The notes below the pieces were generated by a model. It did no database searches. It was not told where the DNA came from and saw only the letters and a program-made list of their open reading frames with translations. From NCBI RefSeq assembly GCF_012641475.1, contig NZ_JABAIL010000002.1, forward strand, positions 879,449-943,448: DNA of 64,000 nt, written 5' to 3'. Origin of the DNA: Flammeovirga agarivorans (GTDB taxonomy: Bacteria > Bacteroidota > Bacteroidia > Cytophagales > Flammeovirgaceae). The position numbers and the translations under genes were made by a program. Shown one piece after another: positions 46,287 through 56,135 of this stretch (positions are counted from its first letter, which is position 1; each line of letters starts with the position of its first letter).

Positions 46287-46850
46287 TTATACAGTCATGA
46301 TATCTTTTTCTTTAGCTACAAATACAGCATCGATTTTTGCAGTGTATTTGTTTGTTAAATCTTGAACTGAAGCTTCAGCATCTTTGATTGCATCTTCAGA
46401 AGCACCATCTTTTAATAACTTTTTCAAGCCATCGTTAGTGTCCTTACGAGCATTACGAATACTGATTTTACCTTTTTCAATTTCAGATTTCACCTTTTTA
46501 ACTAATTCACGACGACGCTCTTCAGTTAAAGGAGGCATGTTAATACGAACTTGCTCACCGTCATTAATTGGGTTAACACCTAAATCAGAATCACGGATTG
46601 CCTTTTCGATTTCAGCCAACATATTTTTCTCCCAAGGTTTGATCACTACAGAGTGAGCATCAGGAGTAGAAGCTGAAGCTACTTGGTTAATAGGAGTTGG
46701 AGCACCATAATAGCTAACTATTAAACCATCCAACATTGACGCAGAAGCTTTACCTGCACGAATTTTTTGTAATTCGTTTTCAGTATGGCTGATGGCTTTA
46801 TCCATCATTTCTTTCGCGTCATCTAGGTACATTCCTATTTCCTCTTCCAT
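46287..46850 (-). CDS. frr: Ribosome recycling factor
   Basis: 187 residues, family length. LQKIRAGKASASMLDGLIVSYYG, VVIKPWEKNMLAEIEKAI, INDGEQVRINMPPLTEERR and SIRNARKDTNDGLKK are characteristic. It splits ribosomes after termination with EF-G. It follows pyrH by 47 bases on the minus strand, the conserved pyrH-frr order; rpsB and tsf are not next to it here. Confidence 0.97.
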   Translation of the reverse strand: MEEEIGMYLDDAKEMMDKAISHTENELQKIRAGKASASMLDGLIVSYYGAPTPINQVASASTPDAHSVVIKPWEKNMLAEIEKAIRDSDLGVNPINDGEQVRINMPPLTEERRRELVKKVKSEIEKGKISIRNARKDTNDGLKKLLKDGASEDAIKDAEASVQDLTNKYTAKIDAVFVAKEKDIMTV

Positions 46851-46897
46851 TGTTATATTTTTTTTGATTATAAAAATCGATTATATAAAATTCTAAT

Positions 46898-47602
46898 TTA
46901 CGATACAATTGTACCCACTTGCTCTCCTGACATTAACTCAAATAAGTTATTCGGCTTATTCATGTCAAATACAATGATAGGTAAATCATTTTCTTTACAA
47001 AGTGTAAACGCTGTAAGGTCCATGATCTTTAAGTTCTTTTGAAGAGCCTCATCAAAAGTTAACTCATCAATTTTTTCTGCATTGGGATCTTTTTCAGGAT
47101 CTGCAGTGTAGATACCGTCAACACGAGTACCTTTTAATACAACATCTGCATCAATTTCAACAGCTCTCAAAGATGCTGCAGAATCTGTTGTAAAGTATGG
47201 GTTACCTGTTCCCGCTCCAAAGATAACAACACGACCTTTTTCTAAGTGACGTACTGCTCTTCTTCTAATAAAAGGTTCACAAACTTGATCCATTTGTATA
47301 CCTGACATCAAACGTGTATAGACACCTTCGCCTTCTAAAGCACTTTGTAGTGCCATACCGTTGATTACAGTAGCCAACATTCCCATGTGGTCACCTTGTA
47401 CTCTATCGATACCCATTTTGCCGGCTTGCATGCCTCTAAAAATGTTTCCTGCACCGATTACAATAGCGACTTCCACTTTTTCGTCTACTACTTTTTTAAT
47501 TTCTTTTGCATATTGTTCCAAACGCTTTGGATCAATACCGTATTGTTGCTCACCCATTAGGGCTTCACCACTTAACTTAAGGAGAACTCTTTTGAATTTC
47601 AT
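46898..47602 (-). CDS. pyrH: UMP kinase
   Basis: 234 residues from ATG at 47602 (the longer frame from 47641 adds an unlikely 13 residues). [55 protein letters not shown] and [15 protein letters not shown] are typical of the amino-acid-kinase fold UMP kinase. It makes UDP in pyrimidine synthesis. It is upstream of frr in one transcript. Confidence 0.97.
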   Translation of the reverse strand: MKFKRVLLKLSGEALMGEQQYGIDPKRLEQYAKEIKKVVDEKVEVAIVIGAGNIFRGMQAGKMGIDRVQGDHMGMLATVINGMALQSALEGEGVYTRLMSGIQMDQVCEPFIRRRAVRHLEKGRVVIFGAGTGNPYFTTDSAASLRAVEIDADVVLKGTRVDGIYTADPEKDPNAEKIDELTFDEALQKNLKIMDLTAFTLCKENDLPIIVFDMNKPNNLFELMSGEQVGTIVS

Positions 47603-47734
47603 ATATGGCAATTTGAAGTTTTGCAAATATAAAAAAGTCAAGGAAATGATGTTATAAAATATGCACCTTATCTAAAAACTTATCATATTGCAATACAATA
47701 ATATAGCATTTTTCGTACAAGTTACCATTTAAAT

Positions 47735-49420
47735 ATGTTATCAATTAATAAATTTATACTGCTTTTTTCTCTGTTTTTTATCTCAAACTTCACCGTTTTT
47801 TCTCAAGAGAAAGCACCTTTCAGAAGATGTGGTAATACGTTACATGCCCCTACCCATATATCTGCTTTACCTCAAACTTTCTCTCAAGCTCGTTATTTTG
47901 AGAACGTAGAACGCTTCTACCAGGCCAATTTGCCAACGGTTGTACATGTTATTTACACTACAGAAAATGCTAACATTGGAACCGGTGATAACATTAGTTC
48001 TGATCAAATTTGGTCACAGATTATAACAACTAACAAAGATTGGAACAGAGATAATTCCAACAAAGAGCAAACTTTAGAAGAATTCAAATCTGTCGCATCC
48101 AACATGCAAGTCAACCTCAAAATGGCATTGTATGATGAAGATGGAAATACAATGGAAGAACCTGGTGTAAATAGATTCTACAAACACCCTGGTTCTAAAG
48201 GATATTTTACTACAAGTGAAGTAGATAAAATCATCTCAGATAATATCTGGAACCCTGAAAAGTATATCAATATCTGGGTGATCAAATTATCCGGAGATTT
48301 ACTAGGCTATGCTTACTTTCCGAATTTTCTAGAATTAGGTGGACTAAGATGGGTTAGCCAGGGAGAATTAGCCTCAGATGATATTGATGGTGTTGTGATT
48401 AATACGGAATACTTTGGTTCTAATGAGTTTGGAGGAGATTACAACCTCGACTACCCATTTCACTTAGGTAGAACAACAACACATGAGTTAGGACACTATT
48501 TAGGTATTCTACACCCATGGGGGGTTGGTAATGCAGGTAACTGTGGTGGAGATGCCTATGTTGATGAAAATGGAAATGAGAAAACTCCAAAAGACGACTT
48601 TTGTGATGACACACCAAGAGTAAACGGAACACATGCAGACAATCCGAATAATATCATTTTCTGTGATCAGGATACAGAATTTCTGACACAGTATTTATGT
48701 GATACGGAAAATTTCTCGTCATCGATGTATCAAAATTTCATGGATTATACGAACGATTCTTGTATGACGCTTTTCACTGCTGATCAGAGATACAGAGTTG
48801 ATACTGTATTAACCTTATCTCCTGCCCGTAGAACATTAAATGAAGGAGCACCAGATGTAAGTATCACCATGGAGGACAGTAAAACTGTTTCGAATACAGA
48901 ATACAATGAAATCTTTTGGCAGTCAGAAGTCAATAATTCAGAAATTGATATAGCCGGTTATATTGTAGAAAGAGAAGTAGATGGTAATGGATATCAATAC
49001 ATCTCAACGATCTTAAGCAATACTGTTCGATCATATAAAGATGTACTTCCATCGGCTAGCTACACTTCAAAGAAAATTTCATATAAAGTATATGCTGTAA
49101 ATTCATCTGGCTTCTCTATGGGGTCTAATATTGTTAGCATTACCAATGGTGTAGTTGGAATAGATAAAGTCACAAAAGATGCATTTAAAATCTACCCTAA
49201 TCCTTCGACAGGTATCTTTACAGTCAATCTTCAAGACTATGTAAGTCAGAATGGCCTTCTTGAAGTCTATTCTACCACAGGAAAGATGATTTATAGTAGA
49301 AATATTTCTGTAGATGAGATGGTAATTGAGGTTGACCTTTCCAAGCAAAGTAGAGGAACTTATATTATGCGATTTAGTAGTGACCTTGGTATCTTCACAC
49401 AGAGGTGTATCAAAAATTAA
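47735..49420 (+). CDS. Secreted M43 (pappalysin-like) metalloprotease with T9SS sorting domain
   Basis: 561 residues. A signal peptide (about 1-23, ending FSQ) is followed by a catalytic domain with zinc motif HELGHYLGILH (His250, Glu251, His254, His260) and a Met-turn region after FMDYT (Met343). A fibronectin-III-like module spans about 380-472. The last 80 residues start FKIYPNPSTGIFTVNL and end RFSSDLGIFTQRCIKN, a type A type IX secretion sorting domain. It should be exported across the outer membrane, cleaved and either anchored or released. Its substrate is unknown. It has its own terminator. Confidence 0.93.
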   Translation: MLSINKFILLFSLFFISNFTVFSQEKAPFRRCGNTLHAPTHISALPQTFSQARYFENVERFYQANLPTVVHVIYTTENANIGTGDNISSDQIWSQIITTNKDWNRDNSNKEQTLEEFKSVASNMQVNLKMALYDEDGNTMEEPGVNRFYKHPGSKGYFTTSEVDKIISDNIWNPEKYINIWVIKLSGDLLGYAYFPNFLELGGLRWVSQGELASDDIDGVVINTEYFGSNEFGGDYNLDYPFHLGRTTTHELGHYLGILHPWGVGNAGNCGGDAYVDENGNEKTPKDDFCDDTPRVNGTHADNPNNIIFCDQDTEFLTQYLCDTENFSSSMYQNFMDYTNDSCMTLFTADQRYRVDTVLTLSPARRTLNEGAPDVSITMEDSKTVSNTEYNEIFWQSEVNNSEIDIAGYIVEREVDGNGYQYISTILSNTVRSYKDVLPSASYTSKKISYKVYAVNSSGFSMGSNIVSITNGVVGIDKVTKDAFKIYPNPSTGIFTVNLQDYVSQNGLLEVYSTTGKMIYSRNISVDEMVIEVDLSKQSRGTYIMRFSSDLGIFTQRCIKN

Positions 49421-49432
49421 AAAAATATTATC

Positions 49433-49461
49433 AGGCTATCTAAAAAAGGTAGCCTTTTTTT
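49433..49461 (+). terminator. Terminator after the M43 protease gene
   Basis: AGGCTATCT (49433-49441) pairs with AGGTAGCCT (49447-49455) with one mismatch, followed by TTTTTTA. Confidence 0.85.
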
Positions 49462-49615
49462 ACTATCTCAATTACAAGGCATTTACATCCGAAGTCAAAT
49501 CATTTACCTCAGGGCACATTACACAGGAAATGAATTTTGTATTCCTTATTTCCATTCCTATCTTCACGTCCACAAACTCTCAGAAACTCAATATTATTTT
49601 ACCTTACAAAAAGTG

Positions 49616-50704
49616 ATGAAAAAACTTATACTATTGTGTCTACTAATTTCTCATGTTTCTTTTGGACAAAGCAAACTAGTAAGTCAAACCATTGGAAAAA
49701 TCGACATTCAAGAAGATACAGTAAAATCTGTATTCGATTGGATCGTAAAAAACATCAAATATGATGTCAACAAACTTCAGAAAATTAAAAACGGTAAAAG
49801 TCCTACCGGTAAAATGAAGTTCTATACCACAAATGAGCGTAATGTTTATCTTATTGATCAAGTAGTAAAGAAAAAAGCTGGAGTATGCCAAGATTACTCT
49901 TTATTACTGGATGTGATTATGAAGGAACTGGGTTATGAATCGTATATCATCAAAGGATACACTAAAAGGAAAGATGGTTCGATTGGAGGTGCTTTTGGAC
50001 ATACTTGGAATGCTATTAAAGTGAATGGAGAATGGAAGCTATACGATCCAACTTGGGGTGCAGGAACAGTAGAGAATGGTAAAAAATTTCATCAAAATTA
50101 CGATCTCAATTGGTACGATGTAGCTCCTGAAAAAATGATTGAAAGACATATGCCTTATGATCCCATTTGGCAATTATTGGATACTCCTTACACTTATGAA
50201 AACTTCAATAAAAACACCATTCCTACTCCACAAGAACCAAAATATGACTACAATACTCTTATAGCAGAGCATCTAAAAAAAGATGATAAGAGTAGAATGG
50301 AAGCGGAAGTAGCTAGATCAGAAGAATTAGGCAATACGATAAACCTTGTGAAAGAATGGAGAAAGTTAACTCTTCGAAATATGAGTATCCATGGTGTTAC
50401 AAGCAACAGAGAACTCTTAGAAAAAGGAAAAGAAGCGGGAAGTAATGCTATCGAAGGTTTCAACTTCTATGTTGAAGCGAGAAATAAACACTTTAAAGGA
50501 AAAAAGTGGTCTGCAGTAAATGCCAAGGCAAAACTTGTCGAAGCCAAAGATAATATTGAAATCGCTTATGATATCTTCAATAATATCGACGTTGATGAAC
50601 CTGAATTAAAAATGAAAATCAACGAATACATCGACAGATTTAAGCAGATAAAACAAAAGATAGACGAAGGGTTGGTATACATTAAAGATATGAAAGGAAT
50701 CTAA
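49616..50704 (+). CDS. Exported transglutaminase-like protein
   Basis: 362 residues from ATG at 49616 (GTG just before is less likely). A signal peptide ends near SFGQ (about 18). The transglutaminase core (about 35-160) keeps the triad: Cys91 in AGVCQDYSLLL, His129 in FGHTWNAIK and Asp144 in YDPTWGAG. The C-terminal half (about 190-362) is helical and charged. Bacterial relatives act as proteases or cross-linkers; it may work at the cell surface. No partner is adjacent. Confidence 0.88.
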   Translation: MKKLILLCLLISHVSFGQSKLVSQTIGKIDIQEDTVKSVFDWIVKNIKYDVNKLQKIKNGKSPTGKMKFYTTNERNVYLIDQVVKKKAGVCQDYSLLLDVIMKELGYESYIIKGYTKRKDGSIGGAFGHTWNAIKVNGEWKLYDPTWGAGTVENGKKFHQNYDLNWYDVAPEKMIERHMPYDPIWQLLDTPYTYENFNKNTIPTPQEPKYDYNTLIAEHLKKDDKSRMEAEVARSEELGNTINLVKEWRKLTLRNMSIHGVTSNRELLEKGKEAGSNAIEGFNFYVEARNKHFKGKKWSAVNAKAKLVEAKDNIEIAYDIFNNIDVDEPELKMKINEYIDRFKQIKQKIDEGLVYIKDMKGI

Positions 50705-50716
50705 CCTTTATTGAAT

Positions 50717-50757
50717 AAAAAGGGAGCTTAATGTTAATCAATTAAGCTCCCTTTTTC
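50717..50757. terminator. Bidirectional terminator between transglutaminase and MFS genes
   Basis: AAAAAGGGAGCTTAAT (50717-50732) pairs perfectly with ATTAAGCTCCCTTTTT (50741-50756). Confidence 0.94.
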
Positions 50758-50766
50758 TATTTATTC

Positions 50767-52086
50767 TTAGTGATGTCCACCACCTGATGGAGCCGAATTA
50801 CTATTCCCAACAGGCCCATTATCCTTTACAAAGAACCATAATACAGCTGAAATCGCTAATGAAATGGACGCAATGTAGAACATCAACGTTTTATCTTCTG
50901 CTTCTGCTAAGATACCACCAATGAAAGCAGAAACGGCTAATTGTGGTAATACTACAGATAAGTTAAAGATACCCATAAAGAAGCCCATTTTTGCTTTTGC
51001 TACTTTTTCTGACATAATCGCAAATGGAAGAGATACTGTTGCTGCCCAACCAATACCTAGAATAACCATCATCCCATAAATCATATATTCTGATGTACTC
51101 CCTAGGAAAATCATCCCTGCATATCCAACAGCCATAATAGCAATACAAATAGCGTGGGTTTTCACTCGACCTATTTTATGTGTAATAGGCTCTAAAATGA
51201 AGGCCGGTAGAACTGCTGCAACAGCATTAAAGATTAGGAAAGACCAGTTAATTACAGAGCCAACTTCTTTACTACTAAAATCCGGGTATTCTTGTTGTAC
51301 ATAAGCAAACATAAATACAAACATCGTTTGAATCCCTACCCAAGTAGGTGCATGAGCCAGTAATACTTTTACAAAACCTGCAATATCTGTTTCTTTTCTC
51401 CCTCCTTCTTCGTTGTTTTCTTCACCTTGACTTAACACTTCTGGTTCTTCAATGAAGAATACCGGAATCACAGAAAAGACGAAGACTAAAATAACACCTA
51501 CATAGATCAATTCAATGTTGCCTAATACAGAACCAATGAAATATGCTAATACACCAAAAGTACCTGAGATCGTTTGCATCCAAGTATACCCTTTTGTTAC
51601 TGTATCATCTGTTGTTACATCGGCTATTATTGATCTTGTCGGGTTAAAGCTAATATTTATGGATAGATCTAAAATTAGTGCTACTGCAATGGCTACATAA
51701 ATAGACGCTGGTACTTGTCCTTCTCCAAGCTCACTTGCAGCTTTTGTTGGTTGAAAACCTAAAGCATCTGAAATTACATGGATATTGGGCAATGCTAATA
51801 GCATTAAAGCGGTTAATACACCCCCAATTAATATAAATGGTCTTCGTCGACCGCCTAGAAACCATACTTTATCTGAAGCCAAACCAGCTAAAGGCTGACC
51901 AATAATACCTGCAATTGGACCCGCTGCCCATACAATACCTACTTCATGAATATCAAAACCATATTTAGTATTTAAAATCCAGCTTAATGCGGCTATTTGA
52001 ATGGATAAAGCAAAACCCATCGCGGTTGATGGTAAACTTAAAATTACAAAGAATGAAGATTTTAATTTTTTCTGTATTTCTAGCAT
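50767..52086 (-). CDS. MFS transporter, SLC45/sugar-type
   Basis: 439 residues with about twelve membrane helices. After helix 2, GLASDKVWFLGGRRRPFILIGG is the MFS signature loop with the RRRPF motif shared by SLC45/plant sucrose and related bacterial maltose transporters. The N-terminal SLPSTAMGFALSIQIAALSWIL fits that group. Substrate probably a sugar but undetermined, and no sugar-use genes are adjacent. A short glycine/histidine tail (SGGGHH) ends the protein. Confidence 0.85.
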   Translation of the reverse strand: MLEIQKKLKSSFFVILSLPSTAMGFALSIQIAALSWILNTKYGFDIHEVGIVWAAGPIAGIIGQPLAGLASDKVWFLGGRRRPFILIGGVLTALMLLALPNIHVISDALGFQPTKAASELGEGQVPASIYVAIAVALILDLSINISFNPTRSIIADVTTDDTVTKGYTWMQTISGTFGVLAYFIGSVLGNIELIYVGVILVFVFSVIPVFFIEEPEVLSQGEENNEEGGRKETDIAGFVKVLLAHAPTWVGIQTMFVFMFAYVQQEYPDFSSKEVGSVINWSFLIFNAVAAVLPAFILEPITHKIGRVKTHAICIAIMAVGYAGMIFLGSTSEYMIYGMMVILGIGWAATVSLPFAIMSEKVAKAKMGFFMGIFNLSVVLPQLAVSAFIGGILAEAEDKTLMFYIASISLAISAVLWFFVKDNGPVGNSNSAPSGGGHH

Positions 52087-52274
52087 ATCATTTAATTATT
52101 TATAGGCATTAAAGTTCTGTTGTTTATTTCATTTTCATTTCTCAAACAAATATATATAGTCAAAGCACTGAAATAAGTGATATTTAGCATATAATAGGAT
52201 ATAAATTGATAATTTTAAATAACAACGGGTTGCATAAAACGTTTTAAAAAAAATATTTTTTATTTTAGGTAGAT

Positions 52275-55241
52275 ATGCCAGTGAAATTCAAATATTGCTT
52301 TCTACATATCGTATTTTTTATATCTCTTTGGTGTAATGCACAAGATGCTTTCATACACCATTGGACCACAAAAGACGGATTACCACACAACTTCATTTAT
52401 CATCTAAAAGAAGATAACAATGTGCTATGGATTGGTACGGATGATGGGTTAAGTATATTTAATGGTCATTCGTTTAAAACTTACAGTACTAAGGATGGTC
52501 TTAAGTCTCCTTATGTTATTGGGTTTAATAGAAATTATAGTGACTCACTTTTCTTATTTACCTGGAAAGGCGGTATCCATGTATTTAACACTGAACAAGA
52601 TTCGATACATACCTATCCATATCTACAACATAAAGCAGCCAATAAACTTCATAAAGGAATTGTATTATCAGATGACGTTTATGGGTGGCAATGGAGCTAC
52701 ATTTATCATTTCAATACCAACACAAAAAAAGGATATAAACTATCACCCTATTCTAAACAAGAAAATGGAAAAAAGGAATTATTCTTTTCAGTTAATAAAC
52801 CCGTACCCCATTATATTATAAAGAAAACAACGTTAGTTCCTATTAATCTTGTTCGATTCCAAAATAAAATATTGGTCATGGGATATGATACCCAAGGCTT
52901 AAAAGTATTGGAAGGTAATAAAGTAACTGACGACTTCTTTGAAAATGCTTTAGGTGATATAGTATTATCCTGTGCTAACCAAGCCAAAGATGGAGGATTG
53001 ATAGTTGGTACAATGGGGAAGATCATCAAACTCTCACCAAGAGGCATTATACAAGACACGTTCGATTTCGATCCTGCCTTTTATGCTAGCGATGTCTATG
53101 AATTATCTACTGGTGATATGGTCGCATCCATTAATAAGACCATGGATCATCAGAAAAATATTTTGATCAAAAAGAAAAGTAAAAAAATTATTGAACTGGA
53201 AAAGTTGGTCAAAAGTAAGTCTTCAAGTTCTTCATTATTAGTTGATAAAAAAGATCGTATTTGGGTTTCTACACAAGGTGATGGTCTGTTTCTTATACAT
53301 AACACAGAATGTAGATACATTGGTATTGAAGACCTTTCTATACCTCACATTCTTTCTATCAATGAGAAAAATGACTCTACCATCTTATTCTCTACGACCA
53401 ACCAAGTTTATGAATACAACACTAACGAAGAAGAACTTAAAATAAAATATCCTGCTAAAAGAGCCATAGTCAATATTTTTGAAGATAAATCTATCGCATT
53501 TACCTCGAATAATGGATCTATATTCGAAAGTGGCGATTCTATCGATATTCAGTATTCTAAATATGTAGGAAGAAATTATGGAGGTCGTTGGTTTATAGAA
53601 GAAGATACTTTAAAGGTGTTTGATCAAAAAAATAAAATCATCAAAGCTTTCCATAAATTTCCTGAAGGTAAAATTACTCAGCCCAAGATATCACAAGCCA
53701 TCATTAGTGATTCTTCATTATGGATCGCCACAAAAGGAGCTTTAAGTTATTATGATTATTCTCCCAATTATAAGCTGACTTCTGTAAATGTTTGGATTGA
53801 GCAATTAGCAAGTGGAGAACGTATCAATGATATTCTCTTAGACCCACAAGATACTTTGCTGTGGGTGGCGACCAATTATAGTCTTTATACATTAGATGCT
53901 AATCGCCCTAAAGAAGCTCTACTACAGAAGATTTCTTCTATGGAAAATACAAACTGTACTAAGCTATACAAGGATCACTTTGGGCAGCTTTGGGTAGGAA
54001 CTTCAAATGGCCTAAGTGTATTAAGAAACGGAAATTTAAAGAGGCGATATAACAAGTCGTCAGGTCTTATTAGTAATTACATTACTGAAATATTTGAATC
54101 ATCTGATCATAACCTTTGGATTGGTACACACCAAGGAATTATGTCGATGCCTAACAACAAGATTGCTCTGCCTATTGCTCCTCCAACGGTACATTGGAAA
54201 GACAAAGTTTATAAATCACACAGTAAATATAGTACTATACAGCTGCCTCTAGTTGCCAATTCGTTAAGTGAAATGGAATCTATTCGATTGCAATATAAAA
54301 TTGGAAAAGCAGGCGACTGGATCAACTTTACGTATACCGACAGATTAAATATTACCAATAAGTCTCCCGGAGAGTATCCCCTTTTCTTAAGAGGTAAAAC
54401 GATTGGTTCAGAATGGAGCAAACCTTCTAAAAGTGCACTAATCATTAATGGTTATTTCTGGGAAAGTAACATTTTTAAGGTGAGTATAATTCTGATCTTA
54501 CTGAGCGGTATTATTTACTATTCTAACATTAAGATTAAAGAAGAAAAACTCAAATCTGATAAGCTGAAAGAAATTATTCGCTCAAGGGCGGAAACTCAGA
54601 AGAAGCTAGCAAGGATCAGGAAGGAAATTGCACAAGACTTCCACGATGAAATGGGTAATAAACTCGCTAGTATCACAGTGCTTGCCGATTTAGCATCTAT
54701 GAAACTAAAAGGAAAAGATGCTGATACAGAAAAAATCCTTCTTAGAATTGAAGGACAATCCAAGTCATTGTATAATGGAACACGAGATTTCATCTGGTCG
54801 ATTGACGCGAAAAATGACGAGCTAGGAATGATCTACGATTACATTAAAGATTTTGGTGAAGAGTTTTTTGATGAGTTAGAAATTCGATATCATTCTAAAA
54901 AGAATATTTCACATAACACCGAACAACTTACTCTCCCCCATTCTTGGAGTTTACAATTGGTCTTGATTTTTAAAGAAGCCATGACCAACATCGCCAAATA
55001 TGCACAAGCAAAACATGTGTATTTATCCATTATTGAGAGTGATGATGATATGATAAGAATTGAAGTAAAAGATGATGGATTAGGTTTCGACATTCCTGAT
55101 AAAAGCAAAGGGAATGGCCTAAAAAACATGAAATCTAGAGCTAAAAAAATAACTGGAAGTAGTTTTGATATTGAGAGTGAGGAGGGTAAAGGCACTTCAG
55201 TTTTTATCACTTTTTCAAGGAAGTTCGGTAATTACGAATAA
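52275..55241 (+). CDS. Propeller-sensor histidine kinase
   Basis: 988 residues. A signal peptide (about 1-22) leads to a long extracytoplasmic sensor with reg_prop repeats (KDGLPHNFIYHLKEDNNVLW, IGTDDGLSIFNG) forming beta propellers to about residue 650, then a Y_Y_Y-like module. One membrane helix lies at about 735-753. The kinase core has a HisKA_3-type phospho-acceptor His790 in AQDFHDEMGNKLAS, then an ATPase domain with FKEAMTNIAKYAQA, DDGLGFD and GNGLKNMKSRA. Its NarL-type response regulator begins 187 bases downstream, across structured RNA. Confidence 0.92.
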   Translation: MPVKFKYCFLHIVFFISLWCNAQDAFIHHWTTKDGLPHNFIYHLKEDNNVLWIGTDDGLSIFNGHSFKTYSTKDGLKSPYVIGFNRNYSDSLFLFTWKGGIHVFNTEQDSIHTYPYLQHKAANKLHKGIVLSDDVYGWQWSYIYHFNTNTKKGYKLSPYSKQENGKKELFFSVNKPVPHYIIKKTTLVPINLVRFQNKILVMGYDTQGLKVLEGNKVTDDFFENALGDIVLSCANQAKDGGLIVGTMGKIIKLSPRGIIQDTFDFDPAFYASDVYELSTGDMVASINKTMDHQKNILIKKKSKKIIELEKLVKSKSSSSSLLVDKKDRIWVSTQGDGLFLIHNTECRYIGIEDLSIPHILSINEKNDSTILFSTTNQVYEYNTNEEELKIKYPAKRAIVNIFEDKSIAFTSNNGSIFESGDSIDIQYSKYVGRNYGGRWFIEEDTLKVFDQKNKIIKAFHKFPEGKITQPKISQAIISDSSLWIATKGALSYYDYSPNYKLTSVNVWIEQLASGERINDILLDPQDTLLWVATNYSLYTLDANRPKEALLQKISSMENTNCTKLYKDHFGQLWVGTSNGLSVLRNGNLKRRYNKSSGLISNYITEIFESSDHNLWIGTHQGIMSMPNNKIALPIAPPTVHWKDKVYKSHSKYSTIQLPLVANSLSEMESIRLQYKIGKAGDWINFTYTDRLNITNKSPGEYPLFLRGKTIGSEWSKPSKSALIINGYFWESNIFKVSIILILLSGIIYYSNIKIKEEKLKSDKLKEIIRSRAETQKKLARIRKEIAQDFHDEMGNKLASITVLADLASMKLKGKDADTEKILLRIEGQSKSLYNGTRDFIWSIDAKNDELGMIYDYIKDFGEEFFDELEIRYHSKKNISHNTEQLTLPHSWSLQLVLIFKEAMTNIAKYAQAKHVYLSIIESDDDMIRIEVKDDGLGFDIPDKSKGNGLKNMKSRAKKITGSSFDIESEEGKGTSVFITFSRKFGNYE

Positions 55242-55243
55242 AA

Positions 55244-55261
55244 ACTACCCGAAAGGGTAGT
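55244..55261 (+). promoter_or_regulatory. GAAA-loop hairpin just after the kinase gene
   Basis: ACTACCC-GAAA-GGGTAGT: seven perfect pairs closed by a GNRA tetraloop, starting 3 bases after the stop codon. It has no T-run, so it is not an ordinary terminator. Confidence 0.6.
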
Positions 55262-55282
55262 ACGGAGTATTGCTTATTCAAG

Positions 55283-55290
55283 TACCTTTG
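55283..55290 (+). promoter_or_regulatory. Candidate -7 promoter element before the response regulator
   Basis: TACCTTTG is an exact match to TAnnTTTG. A fitting -33 element is not evident. If used, it gives a leader of about 130 bases with two hairpins before the start codon. Confidence 0.35.
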
Positions 55291-55371
55291 AAATAATGAA
55301 TCGTTAAGCAGTACAAATCCGGACTATAACCCTCAACTGAGTTGGGGAACTCATTCTTATTGTTGAAATTC

Positions 55372-55416
55372 AAAAAAGAGGTGACATCTATAATTGTTTC
55401 ACCTCTTTTTTTTTAT
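55372..55416 (+). terminator. Terminator or attenuator directly before the response regulator
   Basis: AAAAAAGAGGTGA (55372-55384) pairs with TCACCTCTTTTTT (55399-55411) and is followed by more T. It ends only about 13 bases before the regulator's start codon, so any transcript reaching that gene from upstream must pass through it. Confidence 0.85.
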
Positions 55417-55428
55417 TACTATAGGGAT

Positions 55429-56049
55429 ATGAAAAAGATTATCATCGTAGAAGACAATAAAGATGTTCAAGAAGCATTTCAATTGCTAATAGAAACAAAA
55501 ACGTCTAACTACCAAGTTATCAAAGCCTATGATACTTGTGAAGATGCAATTGAAAACCTTGAAACTGATTTACCCGACATCGTATTAATGGATATTGATT
55601 TACCCGGAATGAATGGAATTGAGGGAACTAGACATATTCGTCAAAATTTACCTCGAACAGACATCTTAATTATTTCGGTACATGAAAATAGTCAATATGT
55701 ATTTGATGCTTTGTGCGCAGGTGCCACAGGTTACATCACTAAAAACAGTAATCATACACAGCTGTTAAGAGCATTAGATGAAGTTTCTGCAGGCGGTGCT
55801 CCCATGAGTACACATATTGCCAAACTAGTAGTTAAATCATTTAGAAGAGAAAGTGAGTCTCCACTAACAAGTAGGGAAACAGATGTTCTTAACCTTTTAG
55901 CAGAAGGTAAAAGTTATATGGATATTGCAGATCAAATTTCAGTATCTAAGGACACCGTTAAATTCCACATTAAAAATATATACCTAAAACTGCAAGTATC
56001 AAACAAGATCGAAGCAGTTACCAAAGCAAAAAGCGAAGGATTTATTTAG
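55429..56049 (+). CDS. NarL/FixJ-type response regulator
   Basis: 206 residues from ATG at 55429; the longer frame runs through the terminator-like hairpin and is rejected. The receiver domain has Glu8/Asp9, phospho-acceptor Asp55 in LMDIDLPG, Ser83 and Lys105. The C-terminal LuxR-type helix-turn-helix is LTSRETDVLNLLAEGKSYMD... with VSKDTVKFHIKNIYLKLQV. It pairs with the upstream kinase; its target genes are unknown. Confidence 0.95.
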   Translation: MKKIIIVEDNKDVQEAFQLLIETKTSNYQVIKAYDTCEDAIENLETDLPDIVLMDIDLPGMNGIEGTRHIRQNLPRTDILIISVHENSQYVFDALCAGATGYITKNSNHTQLLRALDEVSAGGAPMSTHIAKLVVKSFRRESESPLTSRETDVLNLLAEGKSYMDIADQISVSKDTVKFHIKNIYLKLQVSNKIEAVTKAKSEGFI

Positions 56050-56076
56050 CCCTAAAGAAAAGTACAAGCATAAAAA

Positions 56077-56119
56077 AAAAAAGCAGTTTGAAAAATTAAG
56101 TTTTTCAAACTGCTTTTTT
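56077..56119. terminator. Bidirectional terminator between the regulator and the small basic protein gene
   Basis: AAAAAGCAGTTTGAAAAA (56078-56095) pairs with TTTTTCAAACTGCTTTTT (56101-56118) around a five-base loop. A-run before and T-run after suit both converging genes. Confidence 0.94.
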
Positions 56120-56135
56120 AGAATAGAAGCAAAAA

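Noticed and set aside
49326-49764. Overlapping frames between the M43 protease and transglutaminase genes
   Set aside because: They cross the protease end and a terminator; composition is not protein-like.
55342-55428. N-terminal extension of the response regulator
   Set aside because: It runs through a terminator hairpin, and the receiver domain begins properly at 55429.
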